Shown: one piece after another, positions 35,767-45,872 of the stretch | Layout of the letters: each line of letters begins with the position of its first letter | Numbering within the stretch: the first letter of the stretch is position 1 | Assembly: GCF_963678635.1 (NCBI RefSeq) | Contig: NC_087064.1 | Coordinates: forward strand, 37,519,716 to 37,583,715 | DNA length: 64,000 nucleotides | Source: Symsagittifera roscoffensis | Lineage: Eukaryota; Xenacoelomorpha; Acoela; Convolutidae | Direction: 5' to 3' | Translations under genes and position numbers: made by a program | The notes under the pieces: model-generated | The model's input: the letters and a program-made list of their open reading frames with translations, nothing else | Told to the model about the DNA's origin: nothing | The model's database searches: none

Positions 35767-36861
35767 ATGGCAAACGTAGTAGCATACCCAGATTTAGCTC
35801 TCAAAAAGTTTACCGGCTTAGATCCGAATGAAGATGCAAGAGATTTTCTTGATATAGTAGAGAAAAAGATAGAATTTTCCCTAGGCACTAGAGCAGGAGA
35901 CGCAGGTGACGAACAAGACGCATATGATAACAGACAAAGAGCCTTATTTGGTTCAATATTAAGAGGTCCAGCCGCTCAATGGTATCAGGGATTAGCAGCA
36001 AACTTACCTTGGAATGAGATAAGAGATCAATTCATAGATAGATTCACTGATGATAAGGATAAGTATAGGAGACGAAAAGAAGCAGAAAACATAAAAAGAC
36101 AACCTGATGAATTCATTAAAAGCTACATTCATAGATTAAGCACCGCAGTAGACCGTGGATGGCCTAATCCAATTTTTAATGATGATCAAAGAACAGCAAA
36201 GAAAATGGAATTCTTTGTACGCGGCTTAAGCCCGCCAGGCTTGAAACAAAAGGCTCATCAATTCCTAATTGAGAATCCACCCGCAACATGGCAACAATTA
36301 AAAGATCATATTGCAACAAAAGACTTAAGTTTTGCAGTAAGTAGTGAGTTTACCGGAACAGCTTCAAGTAGTGTTGATAATAAGTTGGAGATAGAAGCAA
36401 TAAAGGATCAACTTAAAGAGTTAACAGGACTAATGAAAGATCATAAAATCAACGCAGCTTATAATCCACATGAGCATAGAAACAAGCAAAACAACCCAAT
36501 GTTTTGCAATTGGTGTTGCATTTCAGGCCATACGATAAGACATTGCTTTAAATATAACGAGCAACAGGAGCAAAATTATGACTCGCTTCAATTAAGAGAG
36601 AATTCAAACAGAAGTTACCATAACTATAGCAAGAGTAGGTCAAGAGTAGACAACAATTTCAATGATAAAAATCCCCAACAAGAATTCAGGCATTTGTCAA
36701 ACTTCAAGGAAAGTTCTCAATCGCGTGACAGATCAATCAGTAAAAAACCCTTCAACAAAAATAACGATTATTATTCACCTTACCAGATCCACAACTTGAG
36801 TGATGATGACATTCCAGGAGACTATACCGATAATGAGTGTGAACTTGTTAATTTAAACTAG
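35767..36861 (+). CDS. Ty3/gypsy-type Gag (364 aa, intact)
   Basis: ATG at 35,767 in a good start context, no internal stop. Residues ~10-190 are a retrotransposon capsid: KKFTGLDP box, then DFLD, RALFGSILRGPAAQWYQGL (the L-RGPA-x-WY core), and a helix-rich C-terminal half. Residues ~215-235 are a charged helix. The zinc knuckle CNWCCISGHTIRHC (C-x2-C-x4-H-x4-C) is at about residues 248-261. The rest is a Ser/Arg/Asn-rich tail. It forms the particle shell and packages the RNA. The stop codon is preceded directly by a slippery heptamer, so Gag-Pro would be made by -1 frameshifting. Full length for the family; the only intact large frame of the window. Confidence 0.93.
   Translation: MANVVAYPDLALKKFTGLDPNEDARDFLDIVEKKIEFSLGTRAGDAGDEQDAYDNRQRALFGSILRGPAAQWYQGLAANLPWNEIRDQFIDRFTDDKDKYRRRKEAENIKRQPDEFIKSYIHRLSTAVDRGWPNPIFNDDQRTAKKMEFFVRGLSPPGLKQKAHQFLIENPPATWQQLKDHIATKDLSFAVSSEFTGTASSSVDNKLEIEAIKDQLKELTGLMKDHKINAAYNPHEHRNKQNNPMFCNWCCISGHTIRHCFKYNEQQEQNYDSLQLRENSNRSYHNYSKSRSRVDNNFNDKNPQQEFRHLSNFKESSQSRDRSISKKPFNKNNDYYSPYQIHNLSDDDIPGDYTDNECELVNLN
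36852..36858 (+). promoter_or_regulatory. Programmed -1 ribosomal frameshift site TTTAAAC
   Basis: TTTAAAC stands in the gag frame as T-TTA-AAC directly before the TAG stop (36,859-36,861), the canonical X-XXY-YYZ arrangement. The -1 frame starting at 36,858 is open through to the protease DTGA box at 36,966. Downstream, TCCGA near 36,874 could pair with TCGGA near 36,918, a possible stimulator that I have not folded. Confidence 0.75.
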
Positions 36862-37598
36862 ATCAGTTTCCGTCCGAACCAAAAATACAATTATATATTA
36901 ATTTATACCAACATCCCGTCGGAGACAAAAATAAAAATAACGGTCTGGAAACCCAATTTCTACTAGACACTGGAGCAACATGTTCGCTTATTAATTTTGA
37001 CAGTTATGAACAATATTGTAAAATACAGCCTCTACAGCTGAATAAATCTAGATGAAACACAGTTGCTGTTAATGGAGAAAAACTTAAACTTATAGGTTAT
37101 ACTAATTTTGACTCAACATTTTAGGTACAAACACTGATAATCCGGTAAAAATCAAAGCATGGATTTCAGCCGAGAACGGATGCGATCTAAATATATTAGG
37201 AATGGATTTCATTTCTCACAACATTAAATCAATGAACTTTCCAAATTTGAACTTAGAATTAAAAAAATACCCAGATATAACAGTACCTATCAGTATTATA
37301 AGAAGCAAAAACTATCCATATATAAGTTTTTATCAAAATGTATTTCTTGATAAAATATAATTATTGCACCTAAATCATCCCGCGTTATTTCAATTTCTCC
37401 AGCAGGCGTAGTTTTCAAAGTAGGAACAGCGTTTAGAATTGATAAGTCCTTAGAACAAAAAGGCATTGATGCAAAAAGCACTTATTGTAGGAATGCAATT
37501 AGGTCGATGCCTACCGTACTAAAAAACTCCAGAGAATCAAAAGTAGATATAAACAAAGGTGTAATAGGCCAAACGTTTGAAAACATAGAAATAAATTA
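36862..37598 (+). pseudogene. Aspartic protease and pol linker of the second element
   Basis: In the -1 frame relative to gag: FLLDTGATCSLIN (catalytic Asp codon 36,966-36,968) followed by a second conserved box, LNILGMDF, near 37,190-37,210, the usual retropepsin pair. Stops at TGA 37,053-37,055 and TAG near 37,122 break it, and a frame change near 37,360 leads to the pol linker (PKSSRVISISPAG... to ...ENIEIN) that ends in TAA near 37,598. In a complete Ty3/gypsy pol, RT would follow the linker; here the sequence changes to non-pol 3' sequence. Confidence 0.8.
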
Positions 37599-38551
37599 AA
37601 CCCATTTCTTCCTACTTTAAAATATTTATAAATGTGAAGTTTTCATGAAAGCTTTTATAACCCTTAAAATTTTGTGAAGTTTACCTAACATTTTGTATAA
37701 TGAGCAGTAAACTTAGTTAAATATTACAAAAAAAAGATAACGATTATTATCCCACAAAGATTCTACAATGAATAGCGGTTCTGCATGACACCCAAAAGGA
37801 TATGCCAAAATGCATGAACACGGATTTAATTCTTAACCGAGATCGAAAACAGTCAAGTACGCTAACAATTTTGGACCATCCTCATTATCAATTAAAGATA
37901 GAGGGATCGGAAACCAATGGCTCAGACAAAAAAAGTTTTTCGACTTAAACATATTTGCAAAAAATTGCAAAAGGCCAGGAGTTTAAAATATTACAGTTTT
38001 ACGAGTCTAAGGACCCCATGGTAAGCCTGTGGATGACCCCAGGTGGACATACATTTAAGATTAGGGGTTAATTAATGCCCAAATATCCAATTTTGCTTTA
38101 ACTACATAAGTTTAAAATCTGAGCTTAACTCAGTCTTCTAAAGTGCTTCATTCCTGTGGTTAATAAACACCATGATCGTTTTTCTTCATTTGCTTTCTGT
38201 GGTGGGTTTGTGTGAAACCACAAGATTATATTTTCCACCTTTTATATATATACATTTTTACACTTTGTCCTTCGTTGTTCAAACATTTGATAATTAGCCT
38301 TAATATCCGAATGAAATTCGGGATTTTGAATATTTGGTCATTTTGTATTGATGTTTAGCAAAATGGAATATGACCCAATTTTAAACTGGAACTGCAGAAA
38401 TGCAGACCCAGCACCAGAGGAGTTTAAAAGAATGCTGCCTCTGAGGAAGAAACAACGGACACCTGTAGCAGTTCAATCTTTGTCAATGGACGACGGGTTA
38501 AATAAGAACCCTCGCAATTTTCCCAGTTTAACCCAAAGATTGGAGCTGCAG
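37444..38551 (+). repeat. Tandem segment S0 (short version, 1.1 kb)
   Basis: First of three head-to-tail copies of a segment that runs from the end of the pol linker through untranslated and 3'-region sequence to codon ~69 of the 3' ORF. S0 lacks exactly the 1000 bp that S1 has at 39,117-40,116: GAGTCT is joined directly to AAGGACCCC at 38,008/38,009. Confidence 0.9.
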
Positions 38552-38707
38552 GAGTCCGTAGAACAAAAAGGCATTGATGCAAAAAGCACTTATTGTAGGA
38601 ATGCAATTAAGTCGATGCCTATCATACTAAAAAATTCCAGAGAATCAAAAGTAGATATAAACAAAGGTGTAATAGGCCAAACGTTTGAAAACATAGAAAT
38701 AAATTAA
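38348..38707 (+). CDS. Chimeric ORF made by the repeat junction (119 aa)
   Basis: Residues 1-69 are the N-terminus of the 3' ORF (see 42,564-43,259); residues ~71-119 are the end of the pol linker (EQKGIDAKST ... ENIEIN). The fusion is in frame across a short AGT microhomology. It is a by-product of the tandem duplication; there is no evidence that it is made or useful. Confidence 0.55.
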   Translation: MMFSKMEYDPILNWNCRNADPAPEEFKRMLPLRKKQRTPVAVQSLSMDDGLNKNPRNFPSLTQRLELQESVEQKGIDAKSTYCRNAIKSMPIILKNSRESKVDINKGVIGQTFENIEIN

Positions 38708-38909
38708 ACCCATTTCTTCCTGCTTTAAAATATTTATAAATGTGAAGTTTTTATGAAAGCTTTTATAACCCTTAAAATTTTGTGAAGTTTACCTAACATT
38801 TTGTATACTGAGCAGTAAACTTAGTTAAATATTACAAAAAAAAGATAACGATTATTATCCCACAAAGATTCTACAATGAATAGCGGTTCTGTATGACACC
38901 CAAAAGGAT

Positions 38910-39149
38910 ATGCCAAAATGCATGAACACGGATTTAACTCTTAACCGAGATCGAAAACAGTCAAGTACGCTAACAATTTTGGACCATCCTCATTATCAAT
39001 TAAAGATAGAGGGATCGGAAACCAATGGCTCAGACAAAAAAAGTTTTTCGACTTCAACATATTTGCAAAAAATTGCAAAAGGCCAGGAGTTTAAAATATT
39101 ACAGTTTTACGAGTCTATGAATAATTTCATTTTCAGGCGGTTTTATTAA
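38910..39149 (+). CDS. Unrecognised ORF in segment S1 (79 aa)
   Basis: Frame from MPKCMN to ...FRRFY; polar, charged, protein-like, with no known motif. The same frame is open in S2 (41,019-41,258) with one change, and in S0 (from 37,809) it carries a TAA. It overlaps the region upstream of the Cys-containing open stretches at 39,140-39,453, and could be the N-terminal part of the same broken gene. Confidence 0.4.
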   Translation: MPKCMNTDLTLNRDRKQSSTLTILDHPHYQLKIEGSETNGSDKKSFSTSTYLQKIAKGQEFKILQFYESMNNFIFRRFY

Positions 39150-39453
39150 CTGAAAGTTCAGTATTACACTTAAGGGAATGTCAAATTACCCTACGTACAA
39201 TAACGAGAATTAATAGAGTGAAATCTTTGATGAAAGAACTAGCCAATGTAAAATTGTAACAAACTCATTCTGCGAAGCTAATTTGCTCCATCGGATTCCT
39301 CTTAGGGCCCAAGTAGGGACCGATGACATTAATTATTATCTTTGTAGTTTTCAAGTTACAAAATGCAAACTAGAAGAAATTCATCAAAAAGGGAAATGTC
39401 ACCTTCTTTCTTCTCAACACATTGAGGAAAATTTTCACCAATTTTCTTTATCA
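39140..39453 (+). pseudogene. Open Cys-containing stretches, possible relic of a third retroelement gene
   Basis: Two overlapping open stretches: 39,140-39,258 (with HLRECQITLRTITRI) and, in the next frame, 39,250-39,453 (68 codons, with spaced cysteines). The paralogous region in S2 is 41,249-41,562. The position downstream of pol and the cysteine spacing are what one expects of an envelope-like gene, but I cannot match it to a family. It could equally be leftover RT-distal pol sequence. Confidence 0.25.
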
Positions 39454-40455
39454 TAAAATGGGCGAACAGTGTTTTTCGACCCGACCCGCCGCAGATTTAT
39501 GCCAGCATTTGTTGGTGGCTTCATGCAGCCCTTCAATACCCATGGTACCAATTTCTTTTAACCAATGCAAATGATTGTTGGTGGCTGTATGCAGCCTTTG
39601 AGACTCTTATGATTCACTCCTCAAAGTTTTGGCCACATTACTAGTTCGGTAGTTTTGAATCCACAACACGCAGGCATTTAAACCCTTAAATACAACAAAT
39701 TTTTGGAAGCAACACTTTGAAATTTGGACCGCATCATCACTAAGATAGTTTATGTTAAATTTTTGCATCATAAAGTTCAGGACGACTTTTCTGTACTAAA
39801 GATGTGAACATGGATTGGTGCAGGGGATTAAAACCGAAGAAGAATTATTACTCTTACTTTATCAAATATTATACCGTTTGTAATTAGTCTTCAACTTTCC
39901 TTACCTTTGATATTTCATTTTTTTCAAATTCCTTAATCAAATCTTTTCCATATCTTATCATAAAATGAAACAAAGATTTCTGGTTATGACAAAAAAATGC
40001 TATCAAATGAAATATTATATTTGTTTATACCTGCCTTACAACTTTTACAATTTTTTATTCGTTAATGTTTGCATCTAGTAAACTCTAACCTAAAGTTTAT
40101 AGCTGTATAATTTGTTAAGGACCCCATGGTAAGCCTGTGGATGACCCCAGGTGGACATACATTTAAGATTAGGGGTTAATTAATGCCCAAATATCCAATT
40201 TTGCTTTAACTACATAAGTTTAAAATCTGAGCTTAACTCAGTCTTCTAAAGTGCTTCATTCCTGTGGTTAATGAACACCATGATCGTTTTTCTTCATTTG
40301 CTTTCTGTGGTGGGTTTGTGTGAAACCACAAGATTATATTTTCCACCTTTTATATATATACAATTTTACACTTTGTCCTTCGTTGTTCAAACATTTGATA
40401 ATTAGCCTTAATATCTGAATGTAAGTCGGGATTTTGAATATTTGGTCATTTTGTA

Positions 40456-40815
40456 TTGATGTTTAGCAAAATGGAATATGACCCAATTTTAAACTGGAAC
40501 TGCAGAAATGCAGACCCAGCACCAGAGGAGTTTAAAAGAATGCTGCCTCTCAGGAAGAAACAACGGACACCTGTAGCAGTTCAATCTTTGTCAATGGACG
40601 ACGGGTTAAATAAGAACCCTCGCAATTTTCCCAGTTTAACCCAAAGATTGGAGCTGCAGGAGTCCTTAGAACAAAAAGGCATTGATGCAAAAAGCACTTA
40701 TTGTAGGAATGCAATTAAGTCGATGCCTATCGTACTAAAAAACTCCAGAGAATCAAAAGTAGATATAAACAAAGGTGTAATAGGCCAAACGTTTGAAAAC
40801 ATAGAAATAAATTAA
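40456..40815 (+). CDS. Chimeric ORF, second copy (119 aa)
   Basis: Same fusion of 3' ORF N-terminus and pol linker end as at 38,348, with very few residue changes (Val to Leu next to the junction, Ile to Val later). That both copies remain open probably reflects recent origin rather than selection. Confidence 0.55.
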   Translation: MMFSKMEYDPILNWNCRNADPAPEEFKRMLPLRKKQRTPVAVQSLSMDDGLNKNPRNFPSLTQRLELQESLEQKGIDAKSTYCRNAIKSMPIVLKNSRESKVDINKGVIGQTFENIEIN

Positions 40816-42766
40816 ACCCAATTCTTCCTGCTTTAAAATATTTATAAATGTGAAGTTTTTATGAAAGCTTTTATAACCCTTAAAATTTTGTGAAGTTTAC
40901 CTAACATTTTGTATACTGAGCAGTAAACTTAGTTAAATATTACAAAAAAAAAGATTACGATTATTATCCCACAAAGATTCTACAATGAATAGCGGTTCTG
41001 TATGACACCCAAAAGGATATGCCAAAATGCATGAACACGGATTTAACTCTTAACCGAGATCGAAAACAGTCAAGTACGCTAACAATTTCGGACCATCCTC
41101 ATTATCAATTAAAGATAGAGGGATCGGAAACCAATGGCTCAGACAAAAAAAGTTTTTCGACTTCAACATACTTGCAAAAAATTGCAAAAGGCCAGGAGTT
41201 TAAAATATTACAGTTTTACGAGTCTATGAATAATTTCATTTTCAGGCGGTTTTATTAACTGAAAGTTCAGTATTACACTTAAGGGAATGTCAAATTACCC
41301 TACGTACATTAACGAGAATTAATAGAGTGAAATCTTTGATGAAAGAACTAGCCAATGTAAAATTGTAACAAACTCATTCTGCGAAGTTAATTTGCACCAT
41401 CGGATTCCTCTTAGGGCCCAAGTAGGGACCGATGACATTAATTATTATCTTTGTAGTTTTCAAGTTACAAAATGCAAACTAGAAGAAATTCATCAAAAAG
41501 GGAAATGTCACCTTCTTTCTTCTCAACACATTGAGGAAAATTTTCACCAATATTCTTTATCATAAAATGGGCGAACAATGTTTTTCGACCCGACCCGCCG
41601 CAGATTTATGCCAGCATTTGTTGGTGGCTTCATGTAGCCCTTCAATACCCATGGTACCAATTTCTTTTAACCAATGCAAATGATTGTTGGTGGCTGTATG
41701 CAGCCTTTGAGACTCTTATGATTCACTCCTCAAAGTTTTGGCCACATTACTAATTCGGTAGTTTTGAATCCACAACACGCAGGCATTTAAACCCTTAAAT
41801 ACAACAAATTTTTGGAAGCAACACTTTGAAAATTGGACCGCATCATCACTAAGATAGTTTATGTTAAATTTTTGCATCATAAAGTTCAGGACGACTTTTC
41901 TGTACTAAAGATGTGAACATGGATTGGTGCAGGGGATTAAAACCGAAGAAGATTTATTACTCTTACTTTATCAAATATAATACCGTTTGTAATTAGTCTT
42001 CAACTTTCCTTACCTTTGATATTTCATTTTTTTAAAATTCCTTAATTAAATCTTTTCCATATCTTATCATAAAATGAAACGAAGATTTCTGGTTATGACA
42101 AAAAAAGCTATCAAATGAAATATTATATTTGTTTATACCTGCCTTACAACTTTTACAATTTTTTATTCGTTAATGTTTGCATCTAGTAAACTCTAACCTA
42201 AAGTTTATAGCTGTATAATTTGTTAAAGACCCCATGGTAAGCCTGTGGATGACCCCAGGTGGACATACATTTAAGATTAGGGGTTAATTAATGCCCAAAT
42301 ATCCAATTTTGCTTTAACTACATAAGTTTAAAATCTGAGCTTTACTCAGTCTTCTAAAGTGCTTCATTCCTGTGGTTAATAAACACCATGATCGTTTTTC
42401 TTCATTTGCTTTCTGTGGTGGGTTTTTGTGAAACCACAAGATTATATTTTCCACCTTTTATATATATACAATTTTACACTTTGTCCTTCGTTGTTCAAAC
42501 ATTTGATAATTAGCCTTAATATCCGAATGAAATTCGGGATTTTGAATATTTGGTCATTTTGTATTGATGTTTAGCAAAATGGAATATGACCCAATTTTAA
42601 ACTGGAACTGCAGAAATGCAGACCCAGCACCAGAGGAGTTTAAAAGAATGCTGCCTCTGAGGAAGAAACAACGGACACCTGTAGCAGTTCAATCTTTGTC
42701 AATGGACGACGGGTTAAATAAGAACCCTCGCAATTTTCCCAGTTTAACCCAAAGATTGGAGCTGCA
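40660..42766 (+). repeat. Tandem segment S2 (about 2.1 kb)
   Basis: Third copy. It starts with the same fusion junction as S1 (CTGCAGGAGTCC near 40,656-40,667) and ends by running on normally into the rest of the 3' ORF at 42,767. Differences from S1 are scattered single bases and run-length changes. Confidence 0.92.
41019..41258 (+). CDS. Unrecognised ORF in segment S2 (79 aa)
   Basis: Copy of the frame at 38,910 with one residue change (Leu to Ser in the ILDHP box). Unknown function; see the S1 entry. Confidence 0.4.
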   Translation: MPKCMNTDLTLNRDRKQSSTLTISDHPHYQLKIEGSETNGSDKKSFSTSTYLQKIAKGQEFKILQFYESMNNFIFRRFY

Positions 42767-43259
42767 GAAGTGCAGAGAAACCAAATTGGATACGGAAAAT
42801 CCAAAATATATAACGAGTTCAAAGTACTCAATAAAGGAAAATTATAACAGCTGGAAACTGCCATCGTTCATTGAAGTCGTCAACTCAACGACAATGGAAA
42901 AGGCGATAATGCCTATCGATTTCATAACCCAGCAAGAAGTGGTTATAAAGAACGAAACCAACTTCTGGAAATTAAAGAAGATGGAGGAACACGGCTACAT
43001 TTTCAAGGCAGGAGGCACGCAAGTCACCATCCCGTTTGAGGGAACAACTGCTTTTCCGAACCATGTAAAAAACAGACACAGACAGGAAGAACAGGACGAC
43101 ATTCAAGAACTTACGGACGGAATGAGGAGACTACAAATCAAGAACAAAATCAAAAAGAAGAAAATTGTGAAGTTGCAACAAAAACTCGAGGCTTCACAGA
43201 GGAAGATAGCGATCCTCAGATCATACAACGTGGAGCTAGAAGCCGGAAGGAAGCTCTAG
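42564..43259 (+). CDS. 3' ORF of the second element (231 aa, coiled-coil tail)
   Basis: The only full-length copy of this gene. Residues 1-69 are a polar N-terminus with a basic RKKQR patch; 70-165 are a mixed domain with IMPIDFITQQEVV and GYIFKAGGTQVTIPFEG stretches that look beta-rich and globular; 180-225 form a charged helix with hydrophobic positions every 3-4 residues (L..KIVKLQQKLEASQRKIAILRS), a likely coiled coil. No signal peptide or membrane segment, so not an envelope protein. It lies 145 bp upstream of the 3' LTR, where accessory ORFs of some LTR elements sit. Could aid assembly or bind RNA. I do not recognise the family. Confidence 0.65.
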   Translation: MMFSKMEYDPILNWNCRNADPAPEEFKRMLPLRKKQRTPVAVQSLSMDDGLNKNPRNFPSLTQRLELQKCRETKLDTENPKYITSSKYSIKENYNSWKLPSFIEVVNSTTMEKAIMPIDFITQQEVVIKNETNFWKLKKMEEHGYIFKAGGTQVTIPFEGTTAFPNHVKNRHRQEEQDDIQELTDGMRRLQIKNKIKKKKIVKLQQKLEASQRKIAILRSYNVELEAGRKL

Positions 43260-43390
43260 ATAAAACCTAACCTATCTTTATAACTTTTTCATTTGATGTT
43301 CTTTTTAAATTTTATAACTATAGTATTTAACCATTAAAGTGTTTAAATTTTCATCATGGTAACTGTAAGAATCGAACAGCTTAATTTTCT

Positions 43391-43406
43391 AAAAAAAGGG
43401 GTGAGT
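43391..43406 (+). promoter_or_regulatory. Polypurine tract of the second element
   Basis: AAAAAAAGGGGTGAGT directly precedes the 3' LTR start (TG at 43,407): the expected plus-strand primer site. It fixes the left edge of the 3' LTR. Confidence 0.75.
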
Positions 43407-44475
43407 TGTATTATTGAAAAATACTACACAGACAAAAGACCATTGTCTTAATTGTTTATTTAACGACCCAATTCTAAATTGGAGCGTGCCATTTAAATTA
43501 AAGCCTCTTTTCACTAAATCAGATATTGACTGATTTACTCTTATTAGGACTATAAAATCTTGTTTTGAAAATCCACTCCTTTTTAAATACTTGTCCAATT
43601 TTTCTCATTTTTTCATGCTCAATATTTTAAAAGGGCGGCGATTATTAATACGTCCCTTTTAACTTAACTTGAAACAAACTGGATAAATTTTTAGCAGTCT
43701 TGCCGGCTGCACTGAAATTCTCCTTGCTTTGATTAAGCAGAGATGCACCTGCAATATGATGCATTAGAGAGAGTAATATGAATTTTTAATCAGACAAACT
43801 GAAGGCTGCGGTTTTTATCAAAGGGGACTAATAAGTTAAATATATTTGATTTGAAAAAATCTAATAAAAACTAGTTGAAAATTCCCTTATTAGAAAGGGA
43901 GAACAAAGGAGCAGGTGAAACCTGAATAATTAAAGATTGAATCAGCCGCCGGTTTATGCTTACGAGCAAAAGGACTGGCCTGAAATCTTCAGTGTTTCAT
44001 TTTGCTCAGTAAGCAGCAAGTTAGATATCTTCAGTTAGACCTTTTCAAAAAATAAATAATTTTTCTTTTCTGCATTTACAGTAAAATTAAACTAGTCTTT
44101 TTTCACAAATAAAACAGAGAATAATTTCTCATTTCAAGTTCGATAAAACTATAAAACGAGATACTCGAGATAACCCCATCTGAGGAAGTCTGGACTACAA
44201 GTACCCAAAGGACTACGGCAAGACGAAACTGACAACCAAACCAGAAGTGCCAAGTGGACAACATCAAGGCAACCCAAGAAATACTACTCAGTCATCGACC
44301 TTAGTAAGAAGATAAAATATTGATAAATAAAATAAGATTAGCTCAACCTCCCCTCATTAGGTATATTTCTCTGAGCTGTTCGATTCGTTTATATAATCTA
44401 ATAACCCAGTGCTTTGTATTTAACCAACTAATTAATTCATACCTTTTCTAACTATTGTTTCTACTCTAACTTTTG
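43407..44475 (+). repeat. 3' LTR of the second retroelement
   Basis: Direct repeat of 31,428-32,489 (offset 11,979 at its start). Begins TGTATTATTGA right after the polypurine tract. Similarity stops near 44,475 in CTCTAACTTTTGG, without a matching target duplication and without the remainder of the interrupted inverted-repeat element, so the right end, and neighbouring DNA, appears lost. Confidence 0.85.
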
Positions 44476-45432
44476 GCGCATTCTGTCGACCTATTTTAAA
44501 TTCTGTCGAAAATGGATTTTCTGAGTTCTCCGAGAACACTATGGATACCTTATTTTAACAAACTGTTTTATTTTTCAAGCACTTTTTTCGAACTTTGACC
44601 AAAAACCTCTATTAGTATTCCAAAGTTAGTATGCATTGGCACCCAATGAGCCTTTCAAAATTTTTACGGTAGGTCGGCCGAAAAAGGATGTCAAAAGCAT
44701 AGCAAAGGGGGACCCTTTGGTTGGTGAGGGGGCCGAGACCCTGAGGGAGAGGGCGTTCGAAACCCCGCCCCCCTAAATCCGCCCCTGACCAGGCGCAAAT
44801 AGGAAGAAAACAATTTTTCTTACCAGACATTTTTATGGGTTTGTTTGAGGTTGTTAAAATTTTAACCATTTAATGAGAGCGTTTAACTTTTTTTTAAACG
44901 TAGTAAAATAGAACTTTATTGCCCCTCAGAAATCAATTTGCTGACAAATCTCAGCTCTGTGTCACGGAAACTACGCCTTGTTTTTACAACTTAGCCGTGT
45001 TAATGAAATAAAATTTGTCCGGAAAAGCAATAAAAAAGTCGACAGGAGTGAACTGAAAGTAGCTCAGTTCAGGGTTAGCTCAGGTAGCGAGATAAATTGA
45101 CTTGATGTTGGTATGCGAAGCAATTTCCGCTTTTTCAGTCGTTTTCACGGGAAGTTCATCTTGGTTCCTGTTTTTAATGAGTTCTCAGTTCAGTTATCTG
45201 GTTCTAATGAGAAATTTGGTGTCGAGCATTTTTGAACGTCTTTGCTAATTGATTTGATAGATTTGAAGACCAGCCTATTCGTAATGATAGAGTTGAAAGA
45301 AACACAAAAAAATGAAACCTGTTGAAAAAAGACGTACATCGAACATGTCTTTGTGCTAAAGTTTTGTAAAAATTCAGTTTTCATTTTTTGTCTATTTTAT
45401 CCCACAGACAAACCGAGTGATTGCAATATTTA
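44476..45432. other. Non-coding stretch with a GC-rich dispersed motif
   Basis: No gene seen. At about 44,700-44,790 lies a GC-rich block with AAATCCGCCCCTGACC that resembles, partly in reverse orientation, 61,130-61,200 and 61,470-61,510: a dispersed repeat family of unknown type. Confidence 0.45.
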
Positions 45433-45795
45433 TTGTTCCGACCATCGCGACAAAAAAAAGGAATATTTGTGCTCGGGGTGGGTTGTTTTCGACTTTTTAA
45501 CAAGTTTCGTACTGAGCTTAAATTTGAAAAGATATTTGAATCCGTTATAGAAATCGTTCCAAATTAGTTAAAAGAGCTTACTTGCCTCAATTGATTTGTT
45601 AAAAGGAGCAAAATTTATTCTTTTGTACTTTATCTGGCGCGTGGGGAGGATGATTGTCAAAAAAAATCTCATTTTAGAAGAAAAAAATTCCATTTTATTT
45701 TATTACATTTATTTTTTTAATGTTATTACCGCTCCATAGACCTTAAAAGGCAGTCGGAACATTCAAGGCTCTGCGCTGCTACGAGCAGTCTTGTT
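45433..45795 (+). mobile_element. HINE-like element, internally shortened
   Basis: Begins TTGTTCCGACCATCGCGAC, keeps TTTGTGCTCGGGGTGGG, then jumps to AAATCGTTCCAAATT, GGCGCGTGGGGAGG, AGGCAGTCGGAACATTCAAGGC and GAGCAGTCTTGTT. About 150 bp, including the central hairpin, are missing. Confidence 0.65.
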
Positions 45796-45872
45796 TATTT
45801 ATGGGGATGAATGTTTAAGTGAGTTTATTTTATAACCACGCTTCTATCTTAAGATAATGAGGCATTTGTAAC

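Larger units (their letters stand above)
38552..40659 (+). repeat. Tandem segment S1 (2108 bp)
   Basis: Second copy of the tandem segment. Landmark AAGGACCCCATGG occurs at 38,009 (end of S0), 40,117 (S1) and, as AAAGACCCC, at 42,225 (S2): spacing 2108 bp both times. Sequence is nearly identical to S2. It begins with the junction that fuses the 3' ORF to the pol linker. Confidence 0.92.

Noticed and set aside
39117-40116. Intron explanation for the 1000 bp difference between S0 and S1/S2
   Set aside because: The borders (ATGAAT...TTTGTT) are not GT-AG and the flanks do not join two coding frames.
37444-42766. CRISPR-like array
   Set aside because: The repeats are long (2.1 kb) direct copies with no short repeat-spacer structure; nothing else in the window is CRISPR-like.
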